Made by a program: the position numbers and the translations under genes. A stretch of DNA of 64,000 nt from Pseudomonadota bacterium (GTDB lineage: Bacteria; Pseudomonadota; Gammaproteobacteria; Steroidobacterales; Steroidobacteraceae), in contig JAFEDU010000002.1 of assembly GCA_018241425.1 (NCBI GenBank), positions 992,001 to 1,056,000 of the forward strand. The letters run 5' to 3'. Below, in pieces: positions 15,659 through 24,397 of this stretch. How positions within the stretch are numbered: the stretch's first letter is position 1; the number at the start of each line of letters is the position of its first letter. The notes under the pieces are model-generated. The model did no database searches, had not been told where the DNA came from, and saw only the letters and a list, made by a program, of their open reading frames with translations.

Positions 15659-17062
15659 GTGCAGGACATCAAGGCCCGATTCGAAGCGCTGCGCAACGGC
15701 AGCCGGACGCTCGCCCAGGCCAGCGGCGCACAGCGGGCCGAGCGCCTGCGTTCGATGCTGGCGGCGGTGCTCAAGAACAAGCAGCGCTTCTATGATGCGG
15801 CCCACACCGAGATGAAGGCGTGCGACCTGGACGTCGCCGCGCAGCTCGTCATGGTCAAGAGCGAGATCGACTTCGTGGCCAGGCGGGTCGGCGCCTGGAT
15901 GAAGCCGCGGCGCGTGCGCAACTCCGCGGCCACCCTGGGCAAGAAGTGCTACATCCTCTACGAACCCAAGGGCGTGGTCCTGAACCTCTCGACGTGGAAC
16001 GCCCCGATTGCGATTGCCCTGGTGCCGGCCGTGGCGGCGATCTCAGCGGGCAACTCGTTTGCCCTCAAGCCCTCGGAACTCGCGCCGCACAGCGCCACCG
16101 TGCTGCGTGAGGTACTCGAGGGCGCCATGCCGCACGATGAGTTCGCAGTGTTCGAGGGCGGCCCCGAGGTGGCGCAGGAACTGCTGACGCTGCCCTTCAA
16201 CCACATCTACTACACCGGCGGCCAGCGGGTCGGGCGGCTGGTCATGAAGGCGGCGGCCGAGAACTTCGCGGCCGTGACGCTCGAGATGGGTGGCAAGAAC
16301 CCCGCGATCGTCGATGCCTCGGCGGCGATCGACAACGCCGCGCGCAAGATCGCCTGGGGGCGGATCGCCAATGCCGGCCAGGTGTGCGTGGCGCCGGACT
16401 ATGTGCTGGTGCACGAGTCGGTGGCCACGGCCTTCACCGAGTCGCTCGTGAAGGCGATGAACGACATGTACAACGCCGGTGGCAGCGGCTTCGACCAGTC
16501 ACCTGAGCTGATGCGGATCGTCAACGACCAGCACTTTGCGCGGGTTTCGCGGCTGCTGGAGGATGCGCGCGCCAAGGGCGCGACGTTCGTCTTCGGCGGC
16601 CAGACCCGCGCGGCCGACCGGTTCGTCGCACCGACGGTGCTGACCGGGGTGACCGAGGACATGACGATCATGCAGGAAGAGATCTTCGCGCCGGTACTGC
16701 CGGTGATCCCGTTCAAGGACCGCAGCCAGGCACTCGAGGTCATCGGGCGGCGCACCAAGCCGCTGGCCCTCTACATCTACGCACGCGAGCGCGCGGCCAT
16801 CGATTACTTCCTCGCCCATACCAGTGCCGGCAGCACGGTGGTGAACCACAACCTCATCCAGTCGGGCACCAATCCGCGCCTGCCGTTCGGCGGGGTGAAT
16901 CATTCCGGGATCGGGCGCGTAGGCGGGGAGACCGGATTCATGGAGATGTCGAATCCGCGCTCGGTGGTCGAGCAGCCGCTGGGCCTTCTCGATCTGACCT
17001 TCAACCTGCCGCCGTACTCGAAGACCTACCGCAAGCTGATCGAGAAGGCCCTCAAGGCCTGA
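15659..17062 (+). CDS. Aldehyde dehydrogenase, coniferyl-aldehyde/ALDH3-like
   Basis: A 467-residue NAD(P)-dependent aldehyde dehydrogenase. Its short length and C-terminal tail (LPPYSKTYRKLIEKALKA) match the ALDH3/coniferyl aldehyde dehydrogenase group. Catalytic Cys is in NAGQVCVAPDY, the general-base Glu in TLEMGGKNP, and the cofactor loop reads YYTGGQRVG. It oxidises an aldehyde to the acid. GTG start with a strong AAGGAG site 5 bases upstream. Convergent with a cytochrome P450, so a hydroxylation-then-oxidation route from a terminal methyl or alcohol to a carboxylate is plausible, as in sterol C-26 oxidation; the substrate is not proven. Confidence 0.9.
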   Translation: MQDIKARFEALRNGSRTLAQASGAQRAERLRSMLAAVLKNKQRFYDAAHTEMKACDLDVAAQLVMVKSEIDFVARRVGAWMKPRRVRNSAATLGKKCYILYEPKGVVLNLSTWNAPIAIALVPAVAAISAGNSFALKPSELAPHSATVLREVLEGAMPHDEFAVFEGGPEVAQELLTLPFNHIYYTGGQRVGRLVMKAAAENFAAVTLEMGGKNPAIVDASAAIDNAARKIAWGRIANAGQVCVAPDYVLVHESVATAFTESLVKAMNDMYNAGGSGFDQSPELMRIVNDQHFARVSRLLEDARAKGATFVFGGQTRAADRFVAPTVLTGVTEDMTIMQEEIFAPVLPVIPFKDRSQALEVIGRRTKPLALYIYARERAAIDYFLAHTSAGSTVVNHNLIQSGTNPRLPFGGVNHSGIGRVGGETGFMEMSNPRSVVEQPLGLLDLTFNLPPYSKTYRKLIEKALKA

Positions 17063-17079
17063 ACCCGAGCCGCGGGGCT

Positions 17080-17103
17080 GCCGCCGCCTCTAGTGGCGGC
17101 GGC
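17080..17103. terminator. 9-bp perfect GC hairpin between convergent genes
   Basis: GCCGCCGCC-TCTAGT-GGCGGCGGC is a perfect 9-bp stem with a 6-base loop. It lies between the aldehyde dehydrogenase stop (17062) and the P450 stop (17090-17092), and its right arm encodes the last P450 residues. It is a likely bidirectional transcription stop although no T-run follows. Confidence 0.5.
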
Positions 17104-18451
17104 CCTTCACGCGGACCTTGAACTTCATGCTCGGTCCCGGCGTCGGCAGCACCTTGGTCTGCAGCTCGTAGTCCGGGGACTCCAGCTCGAGGTCCAGGTC
17201 GTAGAACAGGCGCGCCATGCTCAGCGCCATTTGCACTTCCGCCAGCGTCTTGCCGAGGCAGGTGTGCGTACCACGCCCGTAGGGCGAGTAGACGCCGGGC
17301 TTGAGGTGCTCCGCGCGCGGCTTGGCGTAGCGGTCGATGTCGAACTTGTCCGGGTCCGGGTAGAACTCGTGCATGTAGTGCGGCACGGCGGTCGCAACGT
17401 ACAGCAGCTCCCCCTCGCGGATGCGGTGGCCCAGGAACGCGAAGTCGCGTGTCGCGGTGCGCATCTGGGCCACGGCGATCGGGTAGACGCGCATGGCCTC
17501 CATGATCGCGCCGTCGATGGCGGGCAGGTTGCGGAAATCCGCCTCATCGATGGTCCCCCTGGCAAACAGCGCATCGGCGTCGGCAAGTACGCGCTTGTGA
17601 ACCTCGGGGTGCTTGAGCACCGCGTAGATGAACGCGGCGGTGGTATTGGCCACGGTATCAAGGCCGGCCACGAAGGGACCCGTGAGGCTCAGAATCAGGT
17701 CGCTCGCCGGGATCAGGTCCGGATCGCGGGCATGCGCCTCCATGACGTCGTCGACCAGGTTGCGGCGTTCCGGGTCGCGCTGATCCTTGCCGGCGTAGTA
17801 CTCGGCGATCATGCGCCGCCCGAGCTCGGAGACCCGCTCCTTGGCGTGCTTGTAGCGCGGGTCCTTCAGCATGAACTTCGGGCGCTGGCGCGTGACCAGG
17901 ATGTTGAGGATGTACAGGATCGTGGTGCGGATGTCGGCGACGTACTCGCGCGGCGAGGTCCCCGTGAGCATCGCGCCGAGCTGCTCGGTCACGATGTACT
18001 GCATGTTCTGCACCACCGGCACGAGCTTGCCCACCGGCCAGTCGCGCGCAATCACCTGATCGGTGATCGTGACCAGCTCGTCGTAGCGGCCCTTGACCGA
18101 TTCCTTGGAGTAGCCGTGCTTCATCACGGCGCGCAGCTTCTGGTGCGTCTCGCCGTCCTCGCCGGTCAGCGTGCGCTTGGCGCCCCACTCGTTGACCAGT
18201 CCCTGCCAGAACTCCTTCGAGCGCAGCGAGTCACGGCCCTCGCGCGTGCCCATGAAGTTGGCGGCCTCGGCACCGGCGAGCACCGTGTAGGTGTTGCCCA
18301 TGACCTTGAGCTTGAAGACCGGCCCGTACTTTCGGTAGCAGTCGTAGAAGAAGCGCCCGGGGTCCTTCGCCATGTCGAGGGCGTTGCCCAGCACGGGCAG
18401 GCCGCTCACCTGGGTGGGTTCCTTGAGTGCCTCGGACGCGACGGTGGCCAT
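17090..18451 (-). CDS. Cytochrome P450
   Basis: A 453-residue soluble P450 with no membrane anchor. The I-helix reads FVAGLDTVANTT, the K-helix ExxR is EAMR, and the haem loop is YGRGTHTCLG with the proximal Cys at 398. The first haem-loop residue is Tyr instead of the usual Phe. It needs external redox partners, and no ferredoxin or ferredoxin reductase gene is in this window. Expected to hydroxylate a lipophilic substrate; next to steroid genes a steroid or terpenoid ring or side chain is the best guess. Divergent from a TetR regulator across a promoter with matching palindromes, which suggests substrate-induced control. Confidence 0.93.
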   Translation of the reverse strand: MATVASEALKEPTQVSGLPVLGNALDMAKDPGRFFYDCYRKYGPVFKLKVMGNTYTVLAGAEAANFMGTREGRDSLRSKEFWQGLVNEWGAKRTLTGEDGETHQKLRAVMKHGYSKESVKGRYDELVTITDQVIARDWPVGKLVPVVQNMQYIVTEQLGAMLTGTSPREYVADIRTTILYILNILVTRQRPKFMLKDPRYKHAKERVSELGRRMIAEYYAGKDQRDPERRNLVDDVMEAHARDPDLIPASDLILSLTGPFVAGLDTVANTTAAFIYAVLKHPEVHKRVLADADALFARGTIDEADFRNLPAIDGAIMEAMRVYPIAVAQMRTATRDFAFLGHRIREGELLYVATAVPHYMHEFYPDPDKFDIDRYAKPRAEHLKPGVYSPYGRGTHTCLGKTLAEVQMALSMARLFYDLDLELESPDYELQTKVLPTPGPSMKFKVRVKGRRH

Positions 18452-18521
18452 GGAAAGCCTCGCAGTGGGACGCCGGCGAGCGTCGGGTCAGGGCATGGTA
18501 TACGCATTGCCGGTAATACGG

Positions 18522-18592
18522 AACCACCGGTACCTATTGGACCCGGGCGGCGGCCCTATGCCATAGTGGCTTAAGACTTAAACCGCCGGTTT
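18522..18592. promoter_or_regulatory. Divergent P450/tetR promoter with paired AACC(A/G)CCGGT sites
   Basis: The 153-base gap holds AACCACCGGT (18522-18531) and AACCGCCGGT (18581-18590), which match at 9 of 10 bases, 59 bases apart. The second lies in a perfect 13-base palindrome AAACCG-C-CGGTTT (18580-18592), only 12 bases before the tetR ATG, a position suited to autorepression. The first continues into CCGGTACC. These are probably binding sites of the adjacent TetR protein. Confidence 0.5.
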
Positions 18593-18604
18593 TTCAGGGA
18601 CAAC

Positions 18605-19210
18605 ATGAGCAGCCAGCCCGCCGAACTGCACTCAAAGCGCAAGCCCGGGCGTCCGCGCAGCAAGCGTTCCGAAGAAGCCATCATCCGCGCGACCACCTCG
18701 CTGCTCGCGGACGAGCGCTACGCTGACCTCACCGTTAGCAAAGTCGCCGCGCGTGCCCGCGCGAGCAAGTCCACCATCTACCGGCGCTGGCCCACCAAGG
18801 AACACCTGGTCATAGAGGCGTTCAACCGGTGGCCGGAGCTGCAGCCCCGCGACCGCGGCGATGTGATGTCGGACCTGCTCGACCTGTACCGCCAGTTCCT
18901 GCGCATCCTGCACCGCCCGCCCTCGAACGCCATCATGCCGACCCTGGTCGCCGAGCGAGCGCACAACCCCGCGCTCGCCGCCGTCTTCGATCCCCTCATG
19001 CAGCGGCGCCGCGAGCCGGTGCGCGTGGTGCTCGAGCGCGCCATGACGCGGGGCGAGCTGCCGCGGACCACCAACGTCGAGGTGGCGGTCGATGCCATCA
19101 TGGGCGTCACCGTGCTGCGCATGTATTTCATCCCCGGCGACCTGAGCATTCCCGCCATCCGCGAATATCTCACCGTGCTGCTGCGCGGCCTGGGCGCGCG
19201 CGGCTACTGA
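18605..19210 (+). CDS. TetR-family regulator next to cytochrome P450
   Basis: A 201-residue regulator with a basic N-terminal arm (KRKPGRPRSKRSEEA) and a helix-turn-helix at about 27-72 containing VSKVAARARASKSTIYRRWPTKEHL, the signature of the TetR subgroup with a TetR_C ligand domain. It is transcribed away from the P450 gene and towards an alpha/beta hydrolase gene 31 bases downstream. The palindrome immediately before its start suggests that it represses itself and the P450. The ligand is unknown; a steroid or terpenoid is inferred from context. Confidence 0.9.
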   Translation: MSSQPAELHSKRKPGRPRSKRSEEAIIRATTSLLADERYADLTVSKVAARARASKSTIYRRWPTKEHLVIEAFNRWPELQPRDRGDVMSDLLDLYRQFLRILHRPPSNAIMPTLVAERAHNPALAAVFDPLMQRRREPVRVVLERAMTRGELPRTTNVEVAVDAIMGVTVLRMYFIPGDLSIPAIREYLTVLLRGLGARGY

Positions 19211-19241
19211 AGCCGCGAGACCGACTCAGGGTCCCTGCAGT

Positions 19242-20204
19242 TTGAGCCCGGCAGCTCCGCTTTCGCGGCGTATCGAGGTCGGCGCGCTGCTGCCCGGCGA
19301 GGCGGCGCTCACCATAGCGGCGGACGTCTACCTCCCCGATCGGCTCTCGTCCGCGCCGCGGGTCCTGTTCTGCCTGCCTGGTGGGGCGATGAACCGGGGC
19401 TACTTCGACCTGAAGGGTGAAGGCGGATTCAGTTTCGCCGCCGCCATGGCCGCGCGGGGCTTCATCGTCGCTACCCTGGATCACCTGGGCGTGGGCGAGA
19501 GCAGCCGCCCGCTGGACGGCCACGCGCTCACCCCGGACATCCTCACGGAAGCCAATGCCATCGCCATGGATGCGATCCGCGCCGAGCTCATGAGCGGCTC
19601 GCTCACCGGGCGGCCGCTGCCGATGCTGCGCTCGATCGGCGTGGGGCACTCGATGGGCGCGATGCTGACAGCCATGCAGCAGGCACGGCGGCCGATGCAC
19701 GCCGGTCTAGTGCTCCTGGGATTTGGTACCGCAGGGCTCGCCGTGGCGCTTTCGCCGGAAGAGGCCCGCTATGCGGGCGACCCCGCGGGTGCGCGGGCCG
19801 AGCTCGTGCGCCTCGCGCGCCTGCGCAGTCCCGACCCCTATCCCCTCATTCAGCGCTCGGCGCAGGCGCGCGAGATGTTCGCGGGCAATACCGCCGACCC
19901 GCGCGGGGTGGAAGCCCTGAAGGCGGCCCGGGCTGGCCTGTTGCTTACCGCTGGCCTGTTCTCGATGATCCCGGGGAGCGCGGCGCCGGAATGTGCCGCC
20001 GTCGGTGTCCCGGTCTTCCTGGGCCTCGGCGACCGCGACATCGCAGGTCCACCGCATGCCATCCCGGCGGCCTTCACCTCGAGCCACGACGTGACGCTCC
20101 TGGTGCTGGAGATGACCGGCCACGCGCACTTCCTGTTTCCCTCGCGCGAGCACCTGTTCGGCCGCCTGGCGCGCTGGTGCGAGGACGTTCCGCAGGAGCG
20201 TTGA
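19242..20204 (+). CDS. Alpha/beta hydrolase
   Basis: A 320-residue alpha/beta hydrolase. The nucleophile elbow is GHSMGA (about 133-138), the oxyanion strand is FCLPGGAMNRGY, and the likely acid and His are in LGDRDIAGPP and MTGHAHFLFPS near the C-terminus. It begins at TTG; no ATG or GTG gives a full N-terminus. It lies one base before the CaiB-like gene, so the two are co-transcribed. It probably hydrolyses an ester, lactone or thioester. No signal peptide is visible, so it should be cytoplasmic. The substrate cannot be given. Confidence 0.82.
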   Translation: MSPAAPLSRRIEVGALLPGEAALTIAADVYLPDRLSSAPRVLFCLPGGAMNRGYFDLKGEGGFSFAAAMAARGFIVATLDHLGVGESSRPLDGHALTPDILTEANAIAMDAIRAELMSGSLTGRPLPMLRSIGVGHSMGAMLTAMQQARRPMHAGLVLLGFGTAGLAVALSPEEARYAGDPAGARAELVRLARLRSPDPYPLIQRSAQAREMFAGNTADPRGVEALKAARAGLLLTAGLFSMIPGSAAPECAAVGVPVFLGLGDRDIAGPPHAIPAAFTSSHDVTLLVLEMTGHAHFLFPSREHLFGRLARWCEDVPQER

Positions 20205-20205
20205 G

Positions 20206-21531
20206 ATGCCGGGCGATTCGCCCTATGTGCGCGGCCTGCTGCAGGACCTCGGTTGCGATCGCCCCGGCCCCATCGCGCGCAGCACCGACCCTGCGCTGCT
20301 GTGGGCCCGATGCGGTGCGATGTCGCTGACGGGAAGAGCCGACGGGCCTGCGCAGATGCTGCCCGTCCCCCTCGCCGCGATTGCCGAGGAACTCTGCGCG
20401 CAGCTCGCGCTGCTCAGCCCCGGTACTCCGCTATCCGCGCTGAGCGGCGCCCGTCTCCTCACGGAGCGGGCGGCCCTGGCCGGCTTCACCCGCGCCGGGC
20501 CACGTTCGACCGGGGGCAGCTGCCGCCTGCTGCCCACGCTCTCGGGTGAACTCGCCGTTAACCTCGCGCGCACAAGCGACTGGGACCTCCTGCCGGCGTG
20601 GCTGGAGATGGACGTCCCGCGCGAGTGGGATGCCGTGGCGCACGCTCTCGCAGGACGGGCGCCTGAGGAACTGCTGCAGCGTGCGCACTTGCTGGGTCTG
20701 CCGGTCGCGCCCCTGCACGCGCAGCCGGCCGGTCATCGCCGCTGGCTCGAGGAGGTCGCCTGTTGCGGAACGCCCCGCGAGCCGGGTCGAGCCGCGCCTC
20801 GGGTCGTGGATCTGTCGTCGCTGTGGGCGGGCCCCCTGTGTTCGCACCTGCTGCAACTCGGCGGCGCGCGCGTCATCAAGGTGGAAGGACTTGGCCGACC
20901 GGACGGCATGCGCGCAGCCGCGTATCCCTTCTTCGACCTGTTGAATGCCGGCAAGCAGAGCGTGGCGCTCGACTTCACGACCACCGCGGGCCGGGATACG
21001 TTGCGGCGGTTGCTCGGCTGCGCCGATATCGTGATCGAGGGCTCACGGCCGCGCGCGCTGCGACAACTCGGGATCGACGCCGAGGCGCTGCTTGCCGAGC
21101 ATCCTGGGATGACCTGGGTCTCGGTCACCGGTTATGCGCGAGCCAGTGCGGAGTGCGACTGGGTGGCCTTCGGTGATGACGGGGCCGTCGCCGGCGGCCT
21201 CTCCCAGGTACTGTGGGAGTCTACGGGCGAGCCGCTGTTCTGCGCCGACGCCGTAGCCGACCCCCTGACCGGGCTGCATGCGGCACTCGTCGCGGTGGTC
21301 ACGCATCGTGCAGGCGGAGGATGGCTGCGTGCGGTCTCGCTGCGCGATGTCTGCGCGCACGCGGTACGCAGTGGGAGAACGGCGGCAGGGGAAGGGCTGC
21401 GTGAGCAGGCGCTGAGGTGGAGCGCGCAGATCGCTCCCTCGGACGTGAGCGCCCCGTTGGCACGGACGGTGACCGCGCGGGCGCGCCCGCTGGGGGCGGA
21501 CACCCACGCGGTGCTCGCCGAGCTCAACTAG
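20206..21531 (+). CDS. CaiB/BaiF-related CoA-transferase with rearranged domain order
   Basis: A 441-residue protein. Residues 198-440 begin like the N-terminus of family III CoA-transferases (RVVDLSSLWAGPLCSHLLQ) and run to ADPLTGLHAALVAVV, where Asp352 matches the catalytic Asp. Residues 30-170, however, resemble the middle and C-terminal part of the family (SLTGRADGPAQ, then LARTSDWDLLPAWL and LLGLPVAPL). The usual order is thus reversed, or the gene is what remains of a fused double CaiB protein that lost its first and last parts. It follows the hydrolase gene by one base. Enzymatic activity is plausible because the Asp is kept, but unproven. Confidence 0.75.
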   Translation: MPGDSPYVRGLLQDLGCDRPGPIARSTDPALLWARCGAMSLTGRADGPAQMLPVPLAAIAEELCAQLALLSPGTPLSALSGARLLTERAALAGFTRAGPRSTGGSCRLLPTLSGELAVNLARTSDWDLLPAWLEMDVPREWDAVAHALAGRAPEELLQRAHLLGLPVAPLHAQPAGHRRWLEEVACCGTPREPGRAAPRVVDLSSLWAGPLCSHLLQLGGARVIKVEGLGRPDGMRAAAYPFFDLLNAGKQSVALDFTTTAGRDTLRRLLGCADIVIEGSRPRALRQLGIDAEALLAEHPGMTWVSVTGYARASAECDWVAFGDDGAVAGGLSQVLWESTGEPLFCADAVADPLTGLHAALVAVVTHRAGGGWLRAVSLRDVCAHAVRSGRTAAGEGLREQALRWSAQIAPSDVSAPLARTVTARARPLGADTHAVLAELN

Positions 21532-21543
21532 AGAAGGTTGGCT

Positions 21544-23028
21544 TCAGCGGCCGGTGAGCGCGGCCTGCCGACCGGCCTGCCGGCCGAAGAACGTTGCATC
21601 GGCGAGCGACATGCCCGAGCTGTAGCCCTCGCCCCAGCGCGGCAGCCCGCATGCGGTGCGTCCCGCGGCGAACAGCCCGCTGACGGGACGACGCTCGGCG
21701 TCGAGCACCTCACCGGTGGGTAGCGTATCCAGTCCCCCGAGGGTGAAGGATGCGTAGAAGCAGTGATCGAGCCGGCAGTCGAGCGCCACGTACGGCGGCC
21801 GATTCAGCGGCTTCAGCCATTTCGCCGCCTTGCGGAACAGCGGATCCGTTCCCTGCGCCGCATAGTGGTTGTAGAGCCCCACGGTGGCGGTCAGCGAGTT
21901 CTCGGGCAGTCGCAGCTCGCGCTCGACTTCCTCCCAGGTCTCGCCCGCGGCACCGATCTCGATCTTGGCCAGAGTCTGCATCTCTCCGGTGGCGTAGGTC
22001 TCATGGTCCTGCAGCAGCCAGATCCGCTCGCCGCTCTGGCGCAGGATGTAGTTCGAGACGCGCCCGTGATAGCAGTCCTCGTTGATGAACCGTTGCCCCT
22101 GGCCGTTCACGAAGATGCCCTTGACCAGGGAGCCCGGCGGATACCAGGGGATGGTCGCGAAGCCCTCGCTCATGTTCAGGGTTGCGCCACCCGCGCTCTC
22201 GCCCAGCAGGATCCCGGAACCATCGTCGACGGTGCCGAGCGGAAACTGGGAGCGCAGCAGGAGCGGCGCGTGGCGCCGCACCATCTCCCGGTTCATGACG
22301 AAGCCTCCGGCGCACAGGATCACCGCGCGGTGCGCCCGTGCGAAGCGCAGTGTTCCCTCGGAGCGCACCACCAGGCCCTGTACCTGGCGCTGCGCGTCGA
22401 CGATCAGGGCCGCTGCGCGCGTGTTGTAGAGCACCTGGGCACCGGCGGCGACGGCCTGGGCGGCGAGCTTGTCCATGACATAACGCCCGCCGCCCATGCC
22501 GGCGAACTTCGGGCAGTGGCCGCGCGGGGCGGGACGGGCGTGTTCGACGAACGGCCACGCCTCCTCGCTCCCCGACCAGATCAGGCAGTCGTCCGTGGCC
22601 GGCTCGATGCAGCGCTCGGCGATGTAGGAGTTCTTGTACTCGATGCCCTGCGCCGTGAGCCAGTCGAAGTGGGCGCGCGAGTGGTCCGCGTACAGCCGTA
22701 CCTTGGCCGCATCCGCGTTCGGTCCGCCGGCCATCAGGAGGTACTGGTAGAGATCCTCGGTGGCATCGGTGAAGCCGGCCGCACGCTGGATCGGCGTGCC
22801 GCCGCCCCCGCCCAGGTAGATCTCGCCCCCGGACAGGGCCGAGGTACCGCCACTGCCGCCGCTCGCCTCGACGAGCAGCACACGCGCCCCGGCGCGGGCG
22901 GCCTCGAGCGCCGCACAGGCCCCGGCCGCACCGAAGCCAACGACCACCACGTCCGTCTCGAAATCCCAGCGTCCTATGTCAGCGAGCGGGGTGGGGTGGC
23001 TGAGCGAGTAGCGCGGAGAGTGCGACAC
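21544..23028 (-). CDS. FAD-dependent 3-ketosteroid dehydrogenase-like oxidoreductase
   Basis: A 494-residue flavoprotein of the succinate dehydrogenase/3-ketosteroid-dehydrogenase superfamily. The FAD-binding dinucleotide loop is VVVVGFGAAGACAAL (about 27-41), followed by GGSGGTSALSGGEIY, and the second FAD motif RTACGLPRWGEGYSSGMSLADATFFGR closes the protein. Such enzymes introduce a double bond next to a ketone (Delta1- or Delta4(5alpha)-dehydrogenases of steroids) or reduce an enone. It is divergent from an NTF2-like gene and an SDR. A steroid ring-A function suits the neighbourhood; the exact reaction is inference, and the protein may act on another ketone. Confidence 0.82.
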   Translation of the reverse strand: MSHSPRYSLSHPTPLADIGRWDFETDVVVVGFGAAGACAALEAARAGARVLLVEASGGSGGTSALSGGEIYLGGGGGTPIQRAAGFTDATEDLYQYLLMAGGPNADAAKVRLYADHSRAHFDWLTAQGIEYKNSYIAERCIEPATDDCLIWSGSEEAWPFVEHARPAPRGHCPKFAGMGGGRYVMDKLAAQAVAAGAQVLYNTRAAALIVDAQRQVQGLVVRSEGTLRFARAHRAVILCAGGFVMNREMVRRHAPLLLRSQFPLGTVDDGSGILLGESAGGATLNMSEGFATIPWYPPGSLVKGIFVNGQGQRFINEDCYHGRVSNYILRQSGERIWLLQDHETYATGEMQTLAKIEIGAAGETWEEVERELRLPENSLTATVGLYNHYAAQGTDPLFRKAAKWLKPLNRPPYVALDCRLDHCFYASFTLGGLDTLPTGEVLDAERRPVSGLFAAGRTACGLPRWGEGYSSGMSLADATFFGRQAGRQAALTGR

Positions 23029-23140
23029 GGTGTGGGTACTCTGTTTTGGCGATGTGTCCGGATAAGGATAAGGTAGATTCTGGCGCGAATGCAGCCCGTT
23101 GCGGCCGTGAGCTCGGCACGCACGTGCTTGAGGGGGTCAC
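23029..23140. promoter_or_regulatory. Divergent promoter region, flavoprotein and NTF2-like genes
   Basis: The 112-base gap includes an AT-richer stretch with GATAAGGATAAGGTAGAT (about 23059-23076) that could supply a -10 element for the rightward genes, and a strong ribosome site AGGGGGT before the ATG at 23141. I see no clear dyad. Confidence 0.3.
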
Positions 23141-23635
23141 ATGTCGCTTCGACTCGAAGATATCGAACTCATCCGCCGCCTGAAGTACCGCTACTGGCGC
23201 TGCCTGGACATGGGCGACATCGCCGGCATGCGCGACGTCTTCACCGAGGACGTCAAGGTGGACTATATCGGCGGCAGCTACCGCTGGCAGATGCAGGGAC
23301 GGGAGAAGATCCTCGAGTCCGTCGCCGGCTCGTTCAACTCCAATGCCGTCGCGTGCCACACCGGGCACCACCCCGAGATCGACGTCCTCACCGACACCAC
23401 CGCCACCGGGATCTGGTACCTGACCGACATCTTCATCAACCTGGCCGAGAAGGTGCGGACGACCGGGAGTGCCCTGTATCGGGACAAGTACGTGAAGGCG
23501 CAGGGGCAGTGGCGCATCGCCGAGTCCGTCTACGAACGGCTCTACGAGGAGGTGGAACCCTTCACCGTGCCGCCCAAACTCACCGCGCACTGGCTCGCGC
23601 GCGTACCGCCCCCGGGAGCGAAGAAAAATGGGTGA
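23141..23635 (+). CDS. NTF2-like (SnoaL/ketosteroid-isomerase-fold) protein
   Basis: A 164-residue protein with the NTF2-like start LEDIELIRRLKYRYWRCLDMGD, the DVFTEDVKVDY strand and a mid-protein HTGHHPEIDV. The fold is shared by ketosteroid isomerases, scytalone dehydratases and polyketide cyclases; the hydrophobic pocket usually binds a ring ketone. A good ribosome site (AGGGGGT) precedes the ATG. The last 8 bases overlap the start of the SDR gene, so the two are translationally coupled. A steroid isomerase or dehydratase role fits the region, but the catalytic residues do not decide it. Confidence 0.82.
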   Translation: MSLRLEDIELIRRLKYRYWRCLDMGDIAGMRDVFTEDVKVDYIGGSYRWQMQGREKILESVAGSFNSNAVACHTGHHPEIDVLTDTTATGIWYLTDIFINLAEKVRTTGSALYRDKYVKAQGQWRIAESVYERLYEEVEPFTVPPKLTAHWLARVPPPGAKKNG

Positions 23636-24386
23636 ACTCACCGGGAAGCTCGCCCTCGTGACGGGCGCGGGGCAGGGGGTGGGCGAGGGCATCGCGCTGG
23701 CGCTGGCCGCGGCCGGGGCGGCGGTGGCCTGCGCCGGGCGCACCGAGGCCAAGGTGGTCGCGACCGCCAGGAAGATCACCGACAAGGGTGGCCGCGCCGT
23801 GGCGCTCACCTGCGACGTGTTCAAGGCCGAGGACATCACGCGCACCGTAGCGCGCACGGTCGAGGCCCTCGGCGGCATCGACATCCTGGTGAACAACGCC
23901 TATGACGGTGCATTCGGGCCGCTGCTCTCGCTCGATGACGACGCATTCATGCGCGGCGTGCACTCAGGTCCCCTGGCTTCGTTCCGCTTCATGCGGGCCT
24001 GCCACCCGCACCTGAAGGCGCGCGGTGGCGGCAACATCGTCAATCTCGTGACCTCGGCGTCGGTGCGCTGGGATTCTTCCAACTATGGTGCGTACGCCGT
24101 GGCCAAGCAGGGTATCCGTGCGCTGACGCGCGCCGCGGCCTCGGAGTGGGGGCGCGACAACATCCGCGTGAACAATGTCGCCCCGCTGGCAGCCTCGCCG
24201 GCGCTCGCGGCGTGGATCAAGCACGACCCGGAAGCCAAGACGTTCTTCGAGACCGTGGCCCTGAAGCGGGTCGGAGACTGCGAGAGCGACATCGGCCGTG
24301 CGGTCGTGGCGCTGGTCGGTCCGGGAATGAGCTACGTGACGGGGGCAACGCTGCCCCTGGACGGCGGGCAGGCTTACTTCGGCTGA
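23628..24386 (+). CDS. Short-chain dehydrogenase/reductase (SDR)
   Basis: A 252-residue classical SDR. The cofactor loop is TGAGQGVGEG (13-22), the NNA motif is NNAYDG, and the catalytic set is Ser (VTSAS), Tyr and Lys in YAVAK. The C-terminus is typical (VTGATLPLDGGQAYFG). The cofactor loop followed by AGRTEAK hints at NADP(H), because an Arg follows the second strand. It should interconvert an alcohol and a ketone. It overlaps the NTF2-like gene by 8 bases, so the two may act on the same intermediate. Confidence 0.9.
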   Translation: MGELTGKLALVTGAGQGVGEGIALALAAAGAAVACAGRTEAKVVATARKITDKGGRAVALTCDVFKAEDITRTVARTVEALGGIDILVNNAYDGAFGPLLSLDDDAFMRGVHSGPLASFRFMRACHPHLKARGGGNIVNLVTSASVRWDSSNYGAYAVAKQGIRALTRAAASEWGRDNIRVNNVAPLAASPALAAWIKHDPEAKTFFETVALKRVGDCESDIGRAVVALVGPGMSYVTGATLPLDGGQAYFG

Positions 24387-24397
24387 GGGCAGGAAAG

